Below are positions 35,990 to 44,841 of a stretch of 64,000 nucleotides of DNA, in pieces. Every line of letters begins with the position of its first letter. Within the stretch, counting starts at the first letter, position 1. The notes beneath the pieces were generated by a model, which searched no databases, had not been told where the DNA came from, and was given only the letters and a program-made list of their open reading frames with translations. The position numbers and the translations under genes were made by a program. The stretch spans positions 111,429 through 175,428 of the forward strand of contig QXWX01000002.1 of NCBI GenBank assembly GCA_009911175.1. Reading direction: 5' to 3'. The stretch comes from Lachnospiraceae bacterium. Its GTDB lineage: Bacteria; Bacillota_A; Clostridia; Lachnospirales; Lachnospiraceae.

Positions 35990-36187
35990 AAAAGCGGAGG
36001 GCTAAGCCTCCGCTTTACATGTGACCTCTATTTGTTACTGCTCTTTAGCCATAGCAATCTTATCAAGCAATTCAACAATTTCTTCTGTCGTATACTCTTT
36101 CTTTTCTCCATTGGCAAAAATTAATCTCAGTTCATACAACATTGCCATTTTCGTATCCTGCCGTTCCTTATCTGTCATTTTATCCAT
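35990..36187 (-). CDS. 50-residue hypothetical protein with overlapping terminator
   Basis: Coding part is 36035-36187: MDKMTDKERQDTKMAMLYEL.. ending KIAMAKEQ, a charged, probably helical 50-residue protein. AAGGAGG is only 2 nt before the first ATG and 11 nt before the in-frame ATG of codon 4, which may be the real start. A hairpin with the same arms as the neighbour's (AAAGCGGAGG / CCTCCGCTTT, 35990-36017) ends the unit. Function not recognised. Confidence 0.6.
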
Positions 36188-36305
36188 AACCTCCTTCCTC
36201 CTCGTCTGTTTACAGCCGCTTACAAATCTTCTATAACTATATTGTAACCTATTCTTAGAATATTGCCAATATATTTTGAAAAAAAGCGCGTATCCCCAGG
36301 AGGCT

Positions 36306-36380
36306 TTTTGTTCTATAGGAAAATTCGGAGAAGTTACCTATAGAACAAAAAATAAAAGCGGAATACACCACTCCGCTTTT
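36306..36380 (-). terminator. Double terminator of infC-rpmI-rplT
   Basis: First hairpin after rplT: AAAAGCGGA / TCCGCTTTT (36354-36380) followed by ATTTTTTG on the minus strand. Second: perfect arms TTTTGTTCTATAGG / CCTATAGAACAAAA (36306-36350). Confidence 0.9.
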
Positions 36381-36393
36381 ATCTCATTCACAA

Positions 36394-36750
36394 TTATGCG
36401 ATTTTTTCCTTCGCCAGTTCCGCTAATGTCGCAAATCCTGCCTTGTCGCTGACCGCCAGCTCTGCCAGCATCTTCCTGTTCATATCCACATCCGCCAGCT
36501 TCAGGCCATACATGAACTTGCTGTAGGACAGGCCATTCATTCTTGCCGCCGCATTGATACGCGCGATCCAAAGCTGTCTCATCTGACGCTTGCGCTGCTT
36601 TCTTCCTGCATAAGAGGAAGCTAAAGCCCTCATAACGGACTGCTTTGCCACTCTGTACTGTTTGGAACGTGCTCCCCTGTATCCTTTTGCCAGCTTCAAT
36701 ACTCTGTTATGTTTCTTTCTTGCGTTCATTCCGCCCTTGATTCTTGCCAT
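36394..36750 (-). CDS. rplT: 50S ribosomal protein L20
   Basis: Essential assembly protein of the large subunit, and autoregulator of this operon in Firmicutes. 118 residues, starting [20 protein letters not shown] and containing [18 protein letters not shown] and [13 protein letters not shown]. Third gene of infC-rpmI-rplT, 29 bp after rpmI. Confidence 0.98.
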   Translation of the reverse strand: MARIKGGMNARKKHNRVLKLAKGYRGARSKQYRVAKQSVMRALASSYAGRKQRKRQMRQLWIARINAAARMNGLSYSKFMYGLKLADVDMNRKMLAELAVSDKAGFATLAELAKEKIA

Positions 36751-36779
36751 TTCTTAATCCTCCTTCTATTACCCGCGTC

Positions 36780-36977
36780 TTAGATATACGGTAATACTTT
36801 CTTCATATTCTTTACATTTGTAGCATCTGTAATAGTGGACTTCCTGAGGTTTCTCTTCCTCTTGGTCGTCTTCTTGGTTAAGATGTGGCTCTTGTAAGCT
36901 TTGTTTCTTTTCAGCTTTCCTGTACCTGTCTTTTTGAAGCGCTTTGCCGCCGCTCTATTTGTTTTTAATTTTGGCAT
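36780..36977 (-). CDS. rpmI: 50S ribosomal protein L35
   Basis: 65-residue basic protein with the family start [20 protein letters not shown] and ending VLPYI. It lies between infC (50 bp) and rplT (29 bp). Confidence 0.98.
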   Translation of the reverse strand: MPKLKTNRAAAKRFKKTGTGKLKRNKAYKSHILTKKTTKRKRNLRKSTITDATNVKNMKKVLPYI

Positions 36978-37027
36978 AATAATCTTCCTCCTTTATTGTG
37001 CTTGCCTTATAACCAGCTTGTATATTT

Positions 37028-37534
37028 TTAACGTTTTACGGTTAAAACCATGCTCATGTTCCGGCCTTCCAGCTTCGCCGGCTTTTCCACTACCGCAATG
37101 TCCCCCACCAGCTTGTAAAAATCATCCAATATATGCTTGCTCTGCTGGACATGTGCCATCTCTCTGCCCCGGAAACGCAAGGTCACCTTTACCTTGTTGC
37201 CCTTGAGGATGAACTTCTTAGCATTGTTCACCTTCGTATTCAGGTCATTCGTATCAATATTCGGTGACAGGCGCACTTCTTTGACTTCAACAATTTTCTG
37301 CTTTTTCTTCGCTTCCTTTTCTTTTCTTGTCAGCTCATACTTATACTTTCCGTAATCGATGATCTTACACACCGGCGGCTTTGCTCCCGGAGCGATCTTC
37401 ACCAGGTCAAGCTCCGCCTCCTGTGCGATCCTGAAAGCATCCCTCGCTGACATGATCCCTAACTGTTCCCCATCCTCACCGATCAGGCGAACCTCTTTAT
37501 CTCTGATCTGTTCGTTAATCATTAACTCGCTAAT
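37028..37534 (-). CDS. infC: Translation initiation factor IF-3 (probable ATT start)
   Basis: Prevents subunit re-association and proofreads initiator tRNA selection. Two domains: N-domain INEQIRDKEVRLIGEDGEQLG and C-domain IVEVKEVRLSPNIDTND with a C-terminal GRNMSMVL. ATG at 37522 has no well-placed ribosome site. Four codons upstream, ATT-AGC-GAG-TTA precedes it, and ATT at 37534 lies 9 nt after GGAGG, giving the typical ISELMINEQIR N-terminus. A rare ATT start is a known infC feature used for autoregulation. Length then is 168 residues. Confidence 0.95.
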   Translation of the reverse strand: MSELMINEQIRDKEVRLIGEDGEQLGIMSARDAFRIAQEAELDLVKIAPGAKPPVCKIIDYGKYKYELTRKEKEAKKKQKIVEVKEVRLSPNIDTNDLNTKVNNAKKFILKGNKVKVTLRFRGREMAHVQQSKHILDDFYKLVGDIAVVEKPAKLEGRNMSMVLTVKR

Positions 37535-37741
37535 TGTCGTATACCTCCGTCACATGAATTTCCATTGGGCTGTCGCAAATAAAAAAACGAGTGAACAGAT
37601 ATCCACCCGACAATTCACAGACATACGGCTGTCATAAAATACTCCGTCCCAGCCCTGTGTCCTGTGTCAATATCAAACCGATAGTCGCCCGCTTGCGCTA
37701 TGGTGAGAGTGGATACTCTGCTTTGTTTTTCGCTTTACGCA
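37535..37741 (-). ncRNA. infC leader, candidate L20-type autoregulatory leader
   Basis: About 205 nt of untranslated leader between the promoter and infC. It contains several possible helices, including an AGAGTATCCACTCTCACC segment near its 5' end. In Firmicutes this position holds the L20 leader, where L20 binding controls read-through. The assignment is by position and general resemblance, not a covariance match. Confidence 0.45.
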
Positions 37742-37747
37742 AGGAAT

Positions 37748-37776
37748 AATCTAGCACACTTCCCATCAATTGTCAA
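37748..37776 (-). promoter_or_regulatory. Promoter of infC-rpmI-rplT
   Basis: Minus strand consensus TTGACA, 17-bp spacer, TAGATT. Confidence 0.85.
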
Positions 37777-37805
37777 CACATTTTTCAAATTATTCCGCAA
37801 ATTCA

Positions 37806-37862
37806 TTACTATTTATGGTCTCTTCATACACATGCGCAAAAACAGCCGTCAAAGCTGTCTGC
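37806..37862. repeat. 57-bp dispersed repeat, copy 1
   Basis: Ungapped alignment to 63433-63489 with about 46 of 57 identical positions; core CACATGCG.AAAAACAG. Non-coding, between the infC promoter and the NSS transporter. The other copy interrupts a response-regulator gene. Confidence 0.7.
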
Positions 37863-38013
37863 AGACACCCTGTGAACGGGAACGAGATTTTGACATGATT
37901 CGCGTTACCTCTTGTATTTCCCTGTACTTTATGTCATAATCCTATATGTCTGACGTACAGAACACAAAAACATGTACAAATTCACCAAAACCATATGAGG
38001 AGGGCTTTATAAT

Positions 38014-39372
38014 ATGAAAAGCAGCAGAAGCAACTTTACAAGCCGGATCGGCTTCATCCTCTCCGCCGCCGGGTCGGCGGTGGGGCTGGGGAACATCTGG
38101 CGGTTTCCCTATCTGGCGGCGCAGTACGGCGGGGGCACGTTCCTGCTCTGCTATATCATCCTGGCCGTCACATTCGGGTTCGCCCTGATGACCGCAGAGA
38201 TCGCCCTGGGACGGAAGACGGGCTTAAGCGCCATCGGAGCCTTTTCCGCTTTGAATAAGCGCTACCGCTTTGTCGGCGTCCTGGTCACCCTTGTGCCGGT
38301 CATCATCTTCCCCTACTACTCCGTCATCGGCGGATGGGTCATCAAATACTTTTTCACCTTCCTGACGGGCGGTGTGTCCGCGGCGGCTGAGGATACCTAT
38401 TTTACCGGCTTTATCTCCGGTGTATCAGAGCCCATCGTCTGGTTTGTGATCTTTACGGCGATCGCGGCGGCGGTGGTGATCTGCGGCGTGGAAAAAGGGA
38501 TCGAAAAAGTCAGTAAGGTCATGATGCCGCTGCTGGTAGTCCTGACTGTTGGCATCTCCCTGTATGTGCTGACCATCGACGGCGCCATGGAAGGTGTCAA
38601 ATACTACGTCCTGCCCCATATGTCCGATTTTTCGATCAAGACACTGCTCTCTTCCATGGGACAGTTGTTTTACTCCATGTCCCTTGCCATGGGCATCATG
38701 ATCACTTACGGTTCCTATATGAGCAAATCCACCAATCTGGGAAGCTCCGTCAGGCAGATCGAGATCTTTGACACCGGCATCGCCTTTTTCGCCGGACTGA
38801 TGATCGTGCCCGCCGTATTCGCCTTTTCCGGCGGAGACCCGTCTGCCTTAAAAGCAGGACCGGGGCTGATGTTCATCACCCTTCCGAAGGTCTTTGCCAG
38901 CATCCGGTTCGGTGGATTTTTAGGCACGGTCTTCTTTGTACTTGTATTTTTTGCGGCGATCACCTCCGCCATCTCCCTGATGGAAACCATCGTATCCATC
39001 CTGATGGACTTTTTCCACTGGTCCCGCCGCAAAACCAGCATCCTGGTGTTTATCTATTCCCTGCTCATGGGCGTTCCCTCTTCCCTGGGATTCGGGATCT
39101 GGGATTTCGTCAAGCCCCTGGGCATGTCTATCCTGGATGCATGGGACTTCATCAGCAACAGCATCCTGATGCCGATTGTGGCGCTGCTGACCTGTTTCTT
39201 TGCAGGGTTTGTCATCAAGCCCAAGGCCATCATCGAGGAGGCATGCGCCGAAGGCGCCGTCTTCAAGGGGAAGCATCTGTTTACCGTGGTCATCAAATGG
39301 GTGGCCCCCATCATCCTGGTTGCCATCCTCATCAGTTCGATCCTGAACGCCCTCGGCATCTTTGTGATGTAG
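38014..39372 (+). CDS. Sodium-dependent transporter, NSS (SNF) family
   Basis: Na+-coupled symporter for amino acids or related amines. The 452-residue membrane protein has about 11-12 spans. Family hallmarks at the N-terminus: RIGFILSAAGSAVGLGNIWR (Na+ and substrate sites) and FPYLAAQYGGGTFLLCY. The start follows GAGGAGGG. It is a single-gene unit, GC-rich compared with its upstream region. Substrate not predictable. Confidence 0.92.
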   Translation: MKSSRSNFTSRIGFILSAAGSAVGLGNIWRFPYLAAQYGGGTFLLCYIILAVTFGFALMTAEIALGRKTGLSAIGAFSALNKRYRFVGVLVTLVPVIIFPYYSVIGGWVIKYFFTFLTGGVSAAAEDTYFTGFISGVSEPIVWFVIFTAIAAAVVICGVEKGIEKVSKVMMPLLVVLTVGISLYVLTIDGAMEGVKYYVLPHMSDFSIKTLLSSMGQLFYSMSLAMGIMITYGSYMSKSTNLGSSVRQIEIFDTGIAFFAGLMIVPAVFAFSGGDPSALKAGPGLMFITLPKVFASIRFGGFLGTVFFVLVFFAAITSAISLMETIVSILMDFFHWSRRKTSILVFIYSLLMGVPSSLGFGIWDFVKPLGMSILDAWDFISNSILMPIVALLTCFFAGFVIKPKAIIEEACAEGAVFKGKHLFTVVIKWVAPIILVAILISSILNALGIFVM

Positions 39373-39399
39373 CAAATACAATGGCAGCCGCAGGATGAC

Positions 39400-40758
39400 T
39401 TACTGCGGCTGCTCCCCGGAGAGGATCTTCCTGGCCGTGAAGAAAAACAGGAGCATCGTCACGGCAACGGATGTAAAGTCTGCAACCGGCTCCGCCCGGT
39501 AGACCCCGTCCACACCCATAAATCTGGGAAGCAGGACCGCAAGAGGCACCAGGAGCACGATCTTGCGGAGCAGAGCGATCACCAGAGATACTTTTGCCTG
39601 TCCCAGTGCCAGGAAGGTCGTCTGGCAGCCCATCTGGATTCCGAAGATCGTGATCCCCAGGAAGTAAACCGGCATATACCGGCAGGTCAGCATGGTCAGC
39701 TCTTCATTGCTGGAAAACAGCCACGCGTAAAACTCCGGCCGCAGCACCGCGATCCCCGCAAACACCATGGTTCCGGCAAGGCAGACCAGCACCATCCGCA
39801 GGAAGGTATCCTTCACCCGCTTTAAGTTGCCTGCGCCGTAATTATAGCTCATAATCGGCTGCACCCCCTGGGCGACGCCCTGTACCGGGATGGTGATGAG
39901 CTGCATCACGCTGGCCATGATGGACATGGTACCCACATACATGTCTCCGCCGTATTTCTGCAGCCCTGTGTTCAGTGTGATCATCACCAGGCTTTCCGTG
40001 CTCTGCATAATGAAAGGTGAGATTCCAAGCGCGCCGATGCCCAGCACCGTTTTCTTATCCAGGCGGATCTGTTTTCTGCGAATCCGGATCACACTGTTTG
40101 AGCCGGTCAGAAACCGCAGCACCCACGCCGCGCTTAATGCCTGGGAAATGACCGTGGCAAGTGCTGCTCCCCGGACTCCCATATGGAATCCGAAGATCAG
40201 CACCGGGTCCAGAATGATGTTGGTCACCGCGCCCAGAAGAACGGACAGCATGGCGATTTTCGCATTGCCCTGGCCGCTGATATAGGTATTGAGTCCCAGC
40301 GCAAACTGGACAAAAACGGTGCCCGCCAGATAGATCGTGATGTACTCCCTGGCATGGACAATGGTGTTGTCGCTGGCGCCGAAGGCATACAGGATGGGGG
40401 TCTTGAATGCCTGGAATACTGCGGTCAGCACCACGGAAAACAACAGAAGCATGGCCACGCTGGTTCCCAGGATCTTCTCCGCGCCTTCATAATTTTTCTT
40501 TCCAAGCTGAATGGACGCCTGGGGGGCGCCGCCCATACCGGCAAATGCGCTGAAGGCAGAGATCACCATCAGGATCGGGGCCGTAACCCCGACCCCGGTC
40601 AGGGCCAGCTCCCCGTAGCCCGGGATATGTCCGATGTAGATCCTGTCCACAATGTTATACAGCACATTGATCACCTGGGCCGCCACCGCCGGCAGGGCCA
40701 TGCTCACCATCAGCCTTCCAAGAGGCGCGTTCCCCAGTCTTTCGTCATTTTTTACCAT
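39400..40758 (-). CDS. MATE-family efflux transporter
   Basis: Cation-coupled multidrug/metabolite exporter. About 452 residues and 12 spans in two homologous halves; N-terminal GNAPLGRLMVSMALPAVAAQ and NVLYNIVDRIYIGHIPG are typical MATE segments. The start at 40758 (MVKNDERLGN) follows GGAAGG and overlaps the end of the upstream cytidylate-kinase-like gene by 14 bp, so they are co-transcribed. Confidence 0.9.
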   Translation of the reverse strand: MVKNDERLGNAPLGRLMVSMALPAVAAQVINVLYNIVDRIYIGHIPGYGELALTGVGVTAPILMVISAFSAFAGMGGAPQASIQLGKKNYEGAEKILGTSVAMLLLFSVVLTAVFQAFKTPILYAFGASDNTIVHAREYITIYLAGTVFVQFALGLNTYISGQGNAKIAMLSVLLGAVTNIILDPVLIFGFHMGVRGAALATVISQALSAAWVLRFLTGSNSVIRIRRKQIRLDKKTVLGIGALGISPFIMQSTESLVMITLNTGLQKYGGDMYVGTMSIMASVMQLITIPVQGVAQGVQPIMSYNYGAGNLKRVKDTFLRMVLVCLAGTMVFAGIAVLRPEFYAWLFSSNEELTMLTCRYMPVYFLGITIFGIQMGCQTTFLALGQAKVSLVIALLRKIVLLVPLAVLLPRFMGVDGVYRAEPVADFTSVAVTMLLFFFTARKILSGEQPQ

Positions 40759-41815
40759 TCTCTTCGGATCCTTCCTTCCCGTCACCATCCTTCTTGAGCA
40801 TCCGCATGATCAGATCCACGGAGCCCTGTATCCCATAGCTGGCGCTGTTGATGCACAGGTCATAGTTTCTGGCCTTGCCCCAGTTCCGTCCGGTATAAAA
40901 TTTATAATATTTTACATGATCTTTATCCAGTTTGGTCAGGAGACGCTTCGCCTCCTTCTCGTTCTCGTACCCGCGCACCTCCATGATCCGCCGTACCCGC
41001 TGCTCCAGGGGCGCCGTGATAAAGATGCTGATGTGTGGAATCCGGTTATTGGTCAGGATGGCGTCCGCGCACCGCCCCATGACTACAAAATCTTCTTTTT
41101 TTGCCATATCGCAGATCAGGTCGCTCTGGTTAAAGAAGATGGCGTCCTTTTTCGGCAGTCCGTGATACCGGCTGAATTCCCTTAACTTTTCTTTGATCGT
41201 AGACTTGGGCGTCGGGGAAAATGCCGGAACCGTGCTCAGATACCGGGACTGGTGGTCCTCTCCTTCCTTGTACGGATAACCGCCCTTGTCATGTACATAA
41301 TCCTTCTCCGCCTCCAGGCGTTTCAATACCTCATCGAAGATCTCCACATCGTAGTAGTTGATCTTTAAAGTGTCTGCCAGGGTAAATCCGATCTCGCTCC
41401 CTCCGCAGCCGTAGGTACGCCCGATGCAGATGATCAGATGATCGTTTTTTGAAAAACGGGACTGCAGGTTCAGCATATTCAGCTTGGCCATCTTCTGATC
41501 CAGAATATCCCCTTTGATGAAGCTGGTAGGCAGCTCCGTCACTTCCTTTAAGATCTCGTCGTATTTGACCATGATCCGGTGGCGCACCGCACGGTCCTGG
41601 ATCGTCCGCGCCATGTTGCTGATCAGGGCCAGCTCGTTTCTCAGGATATACGCCTGGTTCCGCTCGTGCATCATGCGGAAGGTCTCCTCGATGCAGTCCT
41701 CTTTTTTCCCGTTGAACACGCGCCCCAGAGAGGAACCAAGCTCTCTGTAGACCTCCTCATCCAGATCATAGATCCGTCCCGCAAGCTCATGCAGATTTTT
41801 CTCTTCATTTGACAT
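40745..41815 (-). CDS. Cytidylate kinase-like family protein
   Basis: 356 residues. The C-terminal part resembles cytidylate kinases: P-loop-like ICIGRTYGCGGSEIG (about 129-143), DFVVMGRCADAIL and the LID-like RVRRIMEVRGY. The N-terminal ~120 residues are a helical extension not found in Cmk. The family is common in Clostridia and its substrate is unclear. It overlaps the MATE gene and begins 12 bp after the NhaD gene stop. Confidence 0.85.
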   Translation of the reverse strand: MSNEEKNLHELAGRIYDLDEEVYRELGSSLGRVFNGKKEDCIEETFRMMHERNQAYILRNELALISNMARTIQDRAVRHRIMVKYDEILKEVTELPTSFIKGDILDQKMAKLNMLNLQSRFSKNDHLIICIGRTYGCGGSEIGFTLADTLKINYYDVEIFDEVLKRLEAEKDYVHDKGGYPYKEGEDHQSRYLSTVPAFSPTPKSTIKEKLREFSRYHGLPKKDAIFFNQSDLICDMAKKEDFVVMGRCADAILTNNRIPHISIFITAPLEQRVRRIMEVRGYENEKEAKRLLTKLDKDHVKYYKFYTGRNWGKARNYDLCINSASYGIQGSVDLIMRMLKKDGDGKEGSEENGKK

Positions 41816-41827
41816 GTGATTCCCCTC

Positions 41828-43270
41828 CTATCTGAAAAACAATACGGTATCCAGCAGGAATACCGGAACCAGAACCGCCAGCGACCAGCCCATATACCCG
41901 AAAAACGACGGCATATGGATACCGTTTTCATCCGCAATGGATTTTACCATGAAGTTGGGCGCATTCCCGATATACGTGTTGGCACCCATGAACACCGCGC
42001 CGCAGGAAATGGCCGTCAGCACCTTCACCGGAACCTGTCCAAGCGTAGTCGCAAGTCCCCCTGTAAAACCAATGGCCCCCGCTGTCGTGAGAAATACCAG
42101 GTATGTAGGCGTATTATCCAGAAAACTGGACAGCACCCCGGTCACCCAGAACATCTGAAACGGCTCTGTGATCCCAAGCTGGGAGCCCATTCCTTTCAGG
42201 ATTGCCAGGGCCGGCTGCATGGTGATGAAAATTCCGATGAACAGGATTCCCACTTCCTTGATGGCCCCCCAGGTGAAATGGTTTTTCTTCCGGATCTCCG
42301 GGCTGGTGGTCTTGAAGGATACATATGCCGCCGCCAGGATGATCACAATCTCGATCAGGGCCGGGAAACCAAGCACCACTTCTCCGAATATATGGATTCC
42401 CCGGACATGGCCCTCCGGCGTCTTAAACAAGGGCATATCCGGCAGCATTCCGCTTAAGATCACCGCCGCCACAATCATGGCGATGAAGATCAGGTTGTGC
42501 AGCCCCCGGATGCGGATCTTTGTTCCGGGCCTGCTGATATCCGGCTTGCGCCCCCTTGCCATGTCCCGGCGGTATCTCTTCATGTCCACCCTGTAAAAGA
42601 TAAACAAAATCAGCACCATATTGAACAGCATAATGGGGAACAGATGCAGGCTCCAGAAAAACGGAACCCCTCTGGAAAATCCCATCAACAGCGGCGGATC
42701 GCCGATGGGTGTCAGGCAGCCTCCGATGTTGGATACCAGAAATATAAAAAACACCATGATATGGGAACGGTTTCTGCGCCAGGCATTCATCTTGATCACC
42801 GGACGGATCAGCAGCATACTGGCTCCCGTCGTCCCGATCCAGCTGGACAGCAGCGTCCCGATGGTCAGCAGGATGATATTCACCCTGGGGGAACCGGCCA
42901 GGTCGCCTTCCATGGTGATATTGCCCGATACGCAGAACAGACCGAACAGCAATACGATAAACGTCAGATAATCATTGACCAGACATTCCAGAACGGTTTC
43001 CGCCGCCCTCCCCGGACCATAGAAAAATCCGAAGGGCAGGATAAACAGACAGGACCAGAAGGCCACCGCCAGCGGCTGATGGGACTCCCACCATTCCGGT
43101 TTGATCAAGGGAAGCACCGCAATGCAGAACAACAGCCCTGCAAAGGGAATGCACAGCCACAGCGGGATCGGCGCGGACGCCGCCTTAGCCCCTTCTGCTG
43201 CCAGGGCGGTAGAAGGACTGCAGAAAACCGCTGCTGTGAGGCTTCCCAAAAACATCATACACTTTTTCAA
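41828..43270 (-). CDS. NhaD-type sodium:proton antiporter (TTG start)
   Basis: Ion-transporter-superfamily antiporter. About 480 residues and 11-13 spans, preceded by a signal-like segment (MMFLGSLTAAVFCSPSTALAAE). Conserved loops: GTLLSSWIGTTGASMLLIRP, SNIGGCLTPIGDPPLL and LSSFLDNTPTYLVF. The best start is TTG at 43270, 8 nt after GAGGAGG; the first ATG is four codons later. It heads the operon with the cytidylate-kinase-like and MATE genes. Confidence 0.88.
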   Translation of the reverse strand: MKKCMMFLGSLTAAVFCSPSTALAAEGAKAASAPIPLWLCIPFAGLLFCIAVLPLIKPEWWESHQPLAVAFWSCLFILPFGFFYGPGRAAETVLECLVNDYLTFIVLLFGLFCVSGNITMEGDLAGSPRVNIILLTIGTLLSSWIGTTGASMLLIRPVIKMNAWRRNRSHIMVFFIFLVSNIGGCLTPIGDPPLLMGFSRGVPFFWSLHLFPIMLFNMVLILFIFYRVDMKRYRRDMARGRKPDISRPGTKIRIRGLHNLIFIAMIVAAVILSGMLPDMPLFKTPEGHVRGIHIFGEVVLGFPALIEIVIILAAAYVSFKTTSPEIRKKNHFTWGAIKEVGILFIGIFITMQPALAILKGMGSQLGITEPFQMFWVTGVLSSFLDNTPTYLVFLTTAGAIGFTGGLATTLGQVPVKVLTAISCGAVFMGANTYIGNAPNFMVKSIADENGIHMPSFFGYMGWSLAVLVPVFLLDTVLFFR

Positions 43271-43525
43271 TGTTACAACCTCCTCATCAAGCTTTTTAGA
43301 TCTTCTTTCAAAACAGCAGCAACAGGATAAAAACGGCGGCACGCTGTTTTGAAATTAACTACGAGGCACATTATAAGCAAATCTCCGTCGAAATTCAAGT
43401 AAAATTTTCGCCTATCCCAACTCCCTTCCTGACGCAAAAATCGGAATATTCAACAAAACTCCTTGTTATCTGCCGGATTTTTTCCGCATAAGCTATAGCA
43501 GAGTCTTATTATGAGGAGCAGAACA

Positions 43526-44734
43526 ATGCCAAACTATCGAAATCTGAAAATCGCCCTTGGCATCGAGGCCGCTGCGGTGGCCCTATGCGCCGTCCTGCTG
43601 GCATCCGGCGTCACACCAGGCACAGAGCCTTCCCATCCCCAGGCGCCGTACAGAAAAGCGGTCTCTGCAGAGGATTCCCGGGATTTAGAGCAGACCGCCG
43701 CAGGAATATGGAAAAAAGAATCCGCAGAAAACCAGGACGCCGGCCGGAATGCGGATTCGAAAAATCCGGATTCCGAACAGAAGGATTACATAAAATGGGT
43801 GGATTTTGATGTGACGGCAGAGGCCATGAAGCGGGCCTGCCAGTATGACACGGACACCTACGGAAAAGAAGTCCACCTGGACTGGATCGACCTGCTTGCG
43901 ATCCTGGGCGCAAAATACGGAGGGGATTTCAAGCGGTACCGCGCAGACGACCTGGACAGCATTGCGGAAACACTTCTCTCCGGTGAGTCTGCCGTAGGAG
44001 ATTATACAAAGGATATGAAATATTTTCCCTATTACAGGGAAGCATATGGAGCGGTGCTGGGAGGCATGGTCGGAGAATATCAGTTGGAACAGCCCCCGGG
44101 CACTGACAGCAGACCGGAAAAAAGCGAGGCAGAATCCGCAGAAGAAACGTCTGCACACTGGAAATCCTGCTACGGTCTAAAAGCGTTCTCTCCCATTGCG
44201 AAAGGATTCCCCTATTCGGATTTTGACGACTTCGGGGTGGCAAGAAGCTATGGATACCGCCGCAGCCATCTGGGGCATGACCTGATGGGACAGGTGGGCA
44301 CCCCCATCATCAGCGTGGAATCCGGAAGGGTCACAGCCCTCGGCTGGAATCAGTACGGCGGCTGGCGGATCGGGATCGAAAGCTTTGACAAAAAGCGATA
44401 TTACTACTATGCCCACCTGCGGCAGAACCGGCCTTATGCCGAAGGATTGAAGGAGGGGGATATCGTACAGGCCGGAGACGTGATCGGATACATGGGCCGC
44501 ACCGGATACAGCAAGAAAGAAAACGTAAACAATATCGATGAATCTCATCTCCACTTCGGACTGCAGCTCATCTTCGACGAATCCCAGAGGGAAGGCAGCG
44601 GGGAAATCTGGGTCAGCGGATATGAGCTGGTCCGTTTTCTTTCCGGAAACCGCTCCGAAGTGATCCGGAACGATGAGACAAAAGAATGGACACGGATCTA
44701 TCAGATACAGGATCCCTCCGTGCCGGCATCCTAG
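43526..44734 (+). CDS. Membrane-anchored M23 (LytM) metallopeptidase
   Basis: Predicted peptidoglycan endopeptidase, or a SpoIIQ-like structural homologue. The 402-residue product has an N-terminal membrane anchor (LGIEAAAVALCAVLLASGV), an acidic linker, a helical region and a C-terminal Peptidase_M23 domain. Zinc ligands are visible: RSHLGHDLMG and SHLHFGL. The start at 43526 follows GAGGAG. It precedes a spore-germination gene by 107 bp, so a sporulation role is plausible but not shown. Confidence 0.88.
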   Translation: MPNYRNLKIALGIEAAAVALCAVLLASGVTPGTEPSHPQAPYRKAVSAEDSRDLEQTAAGIWKKESAENQDAGRNADSKNPDSEQKDYIKWVDFDVTAEAMKRACQYDTDTYGKEVHLDWIDLLAILGAKYGGDFKRYRADDLDSIAETLLSGESAVGDYTKDMKYFPYYREAYGAVLGGMVGEYQLEQPPGTDSRPEKSEAESAEETSAHWKSCYGLKAFSPIAKGFPYSDFDDFGVARSYGYRRSHLGHDLMGQVGTPIISVESGRVTALGWNQYGGWRIGIESFDKKRYYYYAHLRQNRPYAEGLKEGDIVQAGDVIGYMGRTGYSKKENVNNIDESHLHFGLQLIFDESQREGSGEIWVSGYELVRFLSGNRSEVIRNDETKEWTRIYQIQDPSVPAS

Positions 44735-44841
44735 ACAGAGGATTTTCTTTGTTTTCGAGAATAATTTTAATCCCCGGCGGAGATTCTATATACTGATAGA
44801 AACGGTTCATGTATGCCGTGCAGGAAAGGACTCTGATTTGT

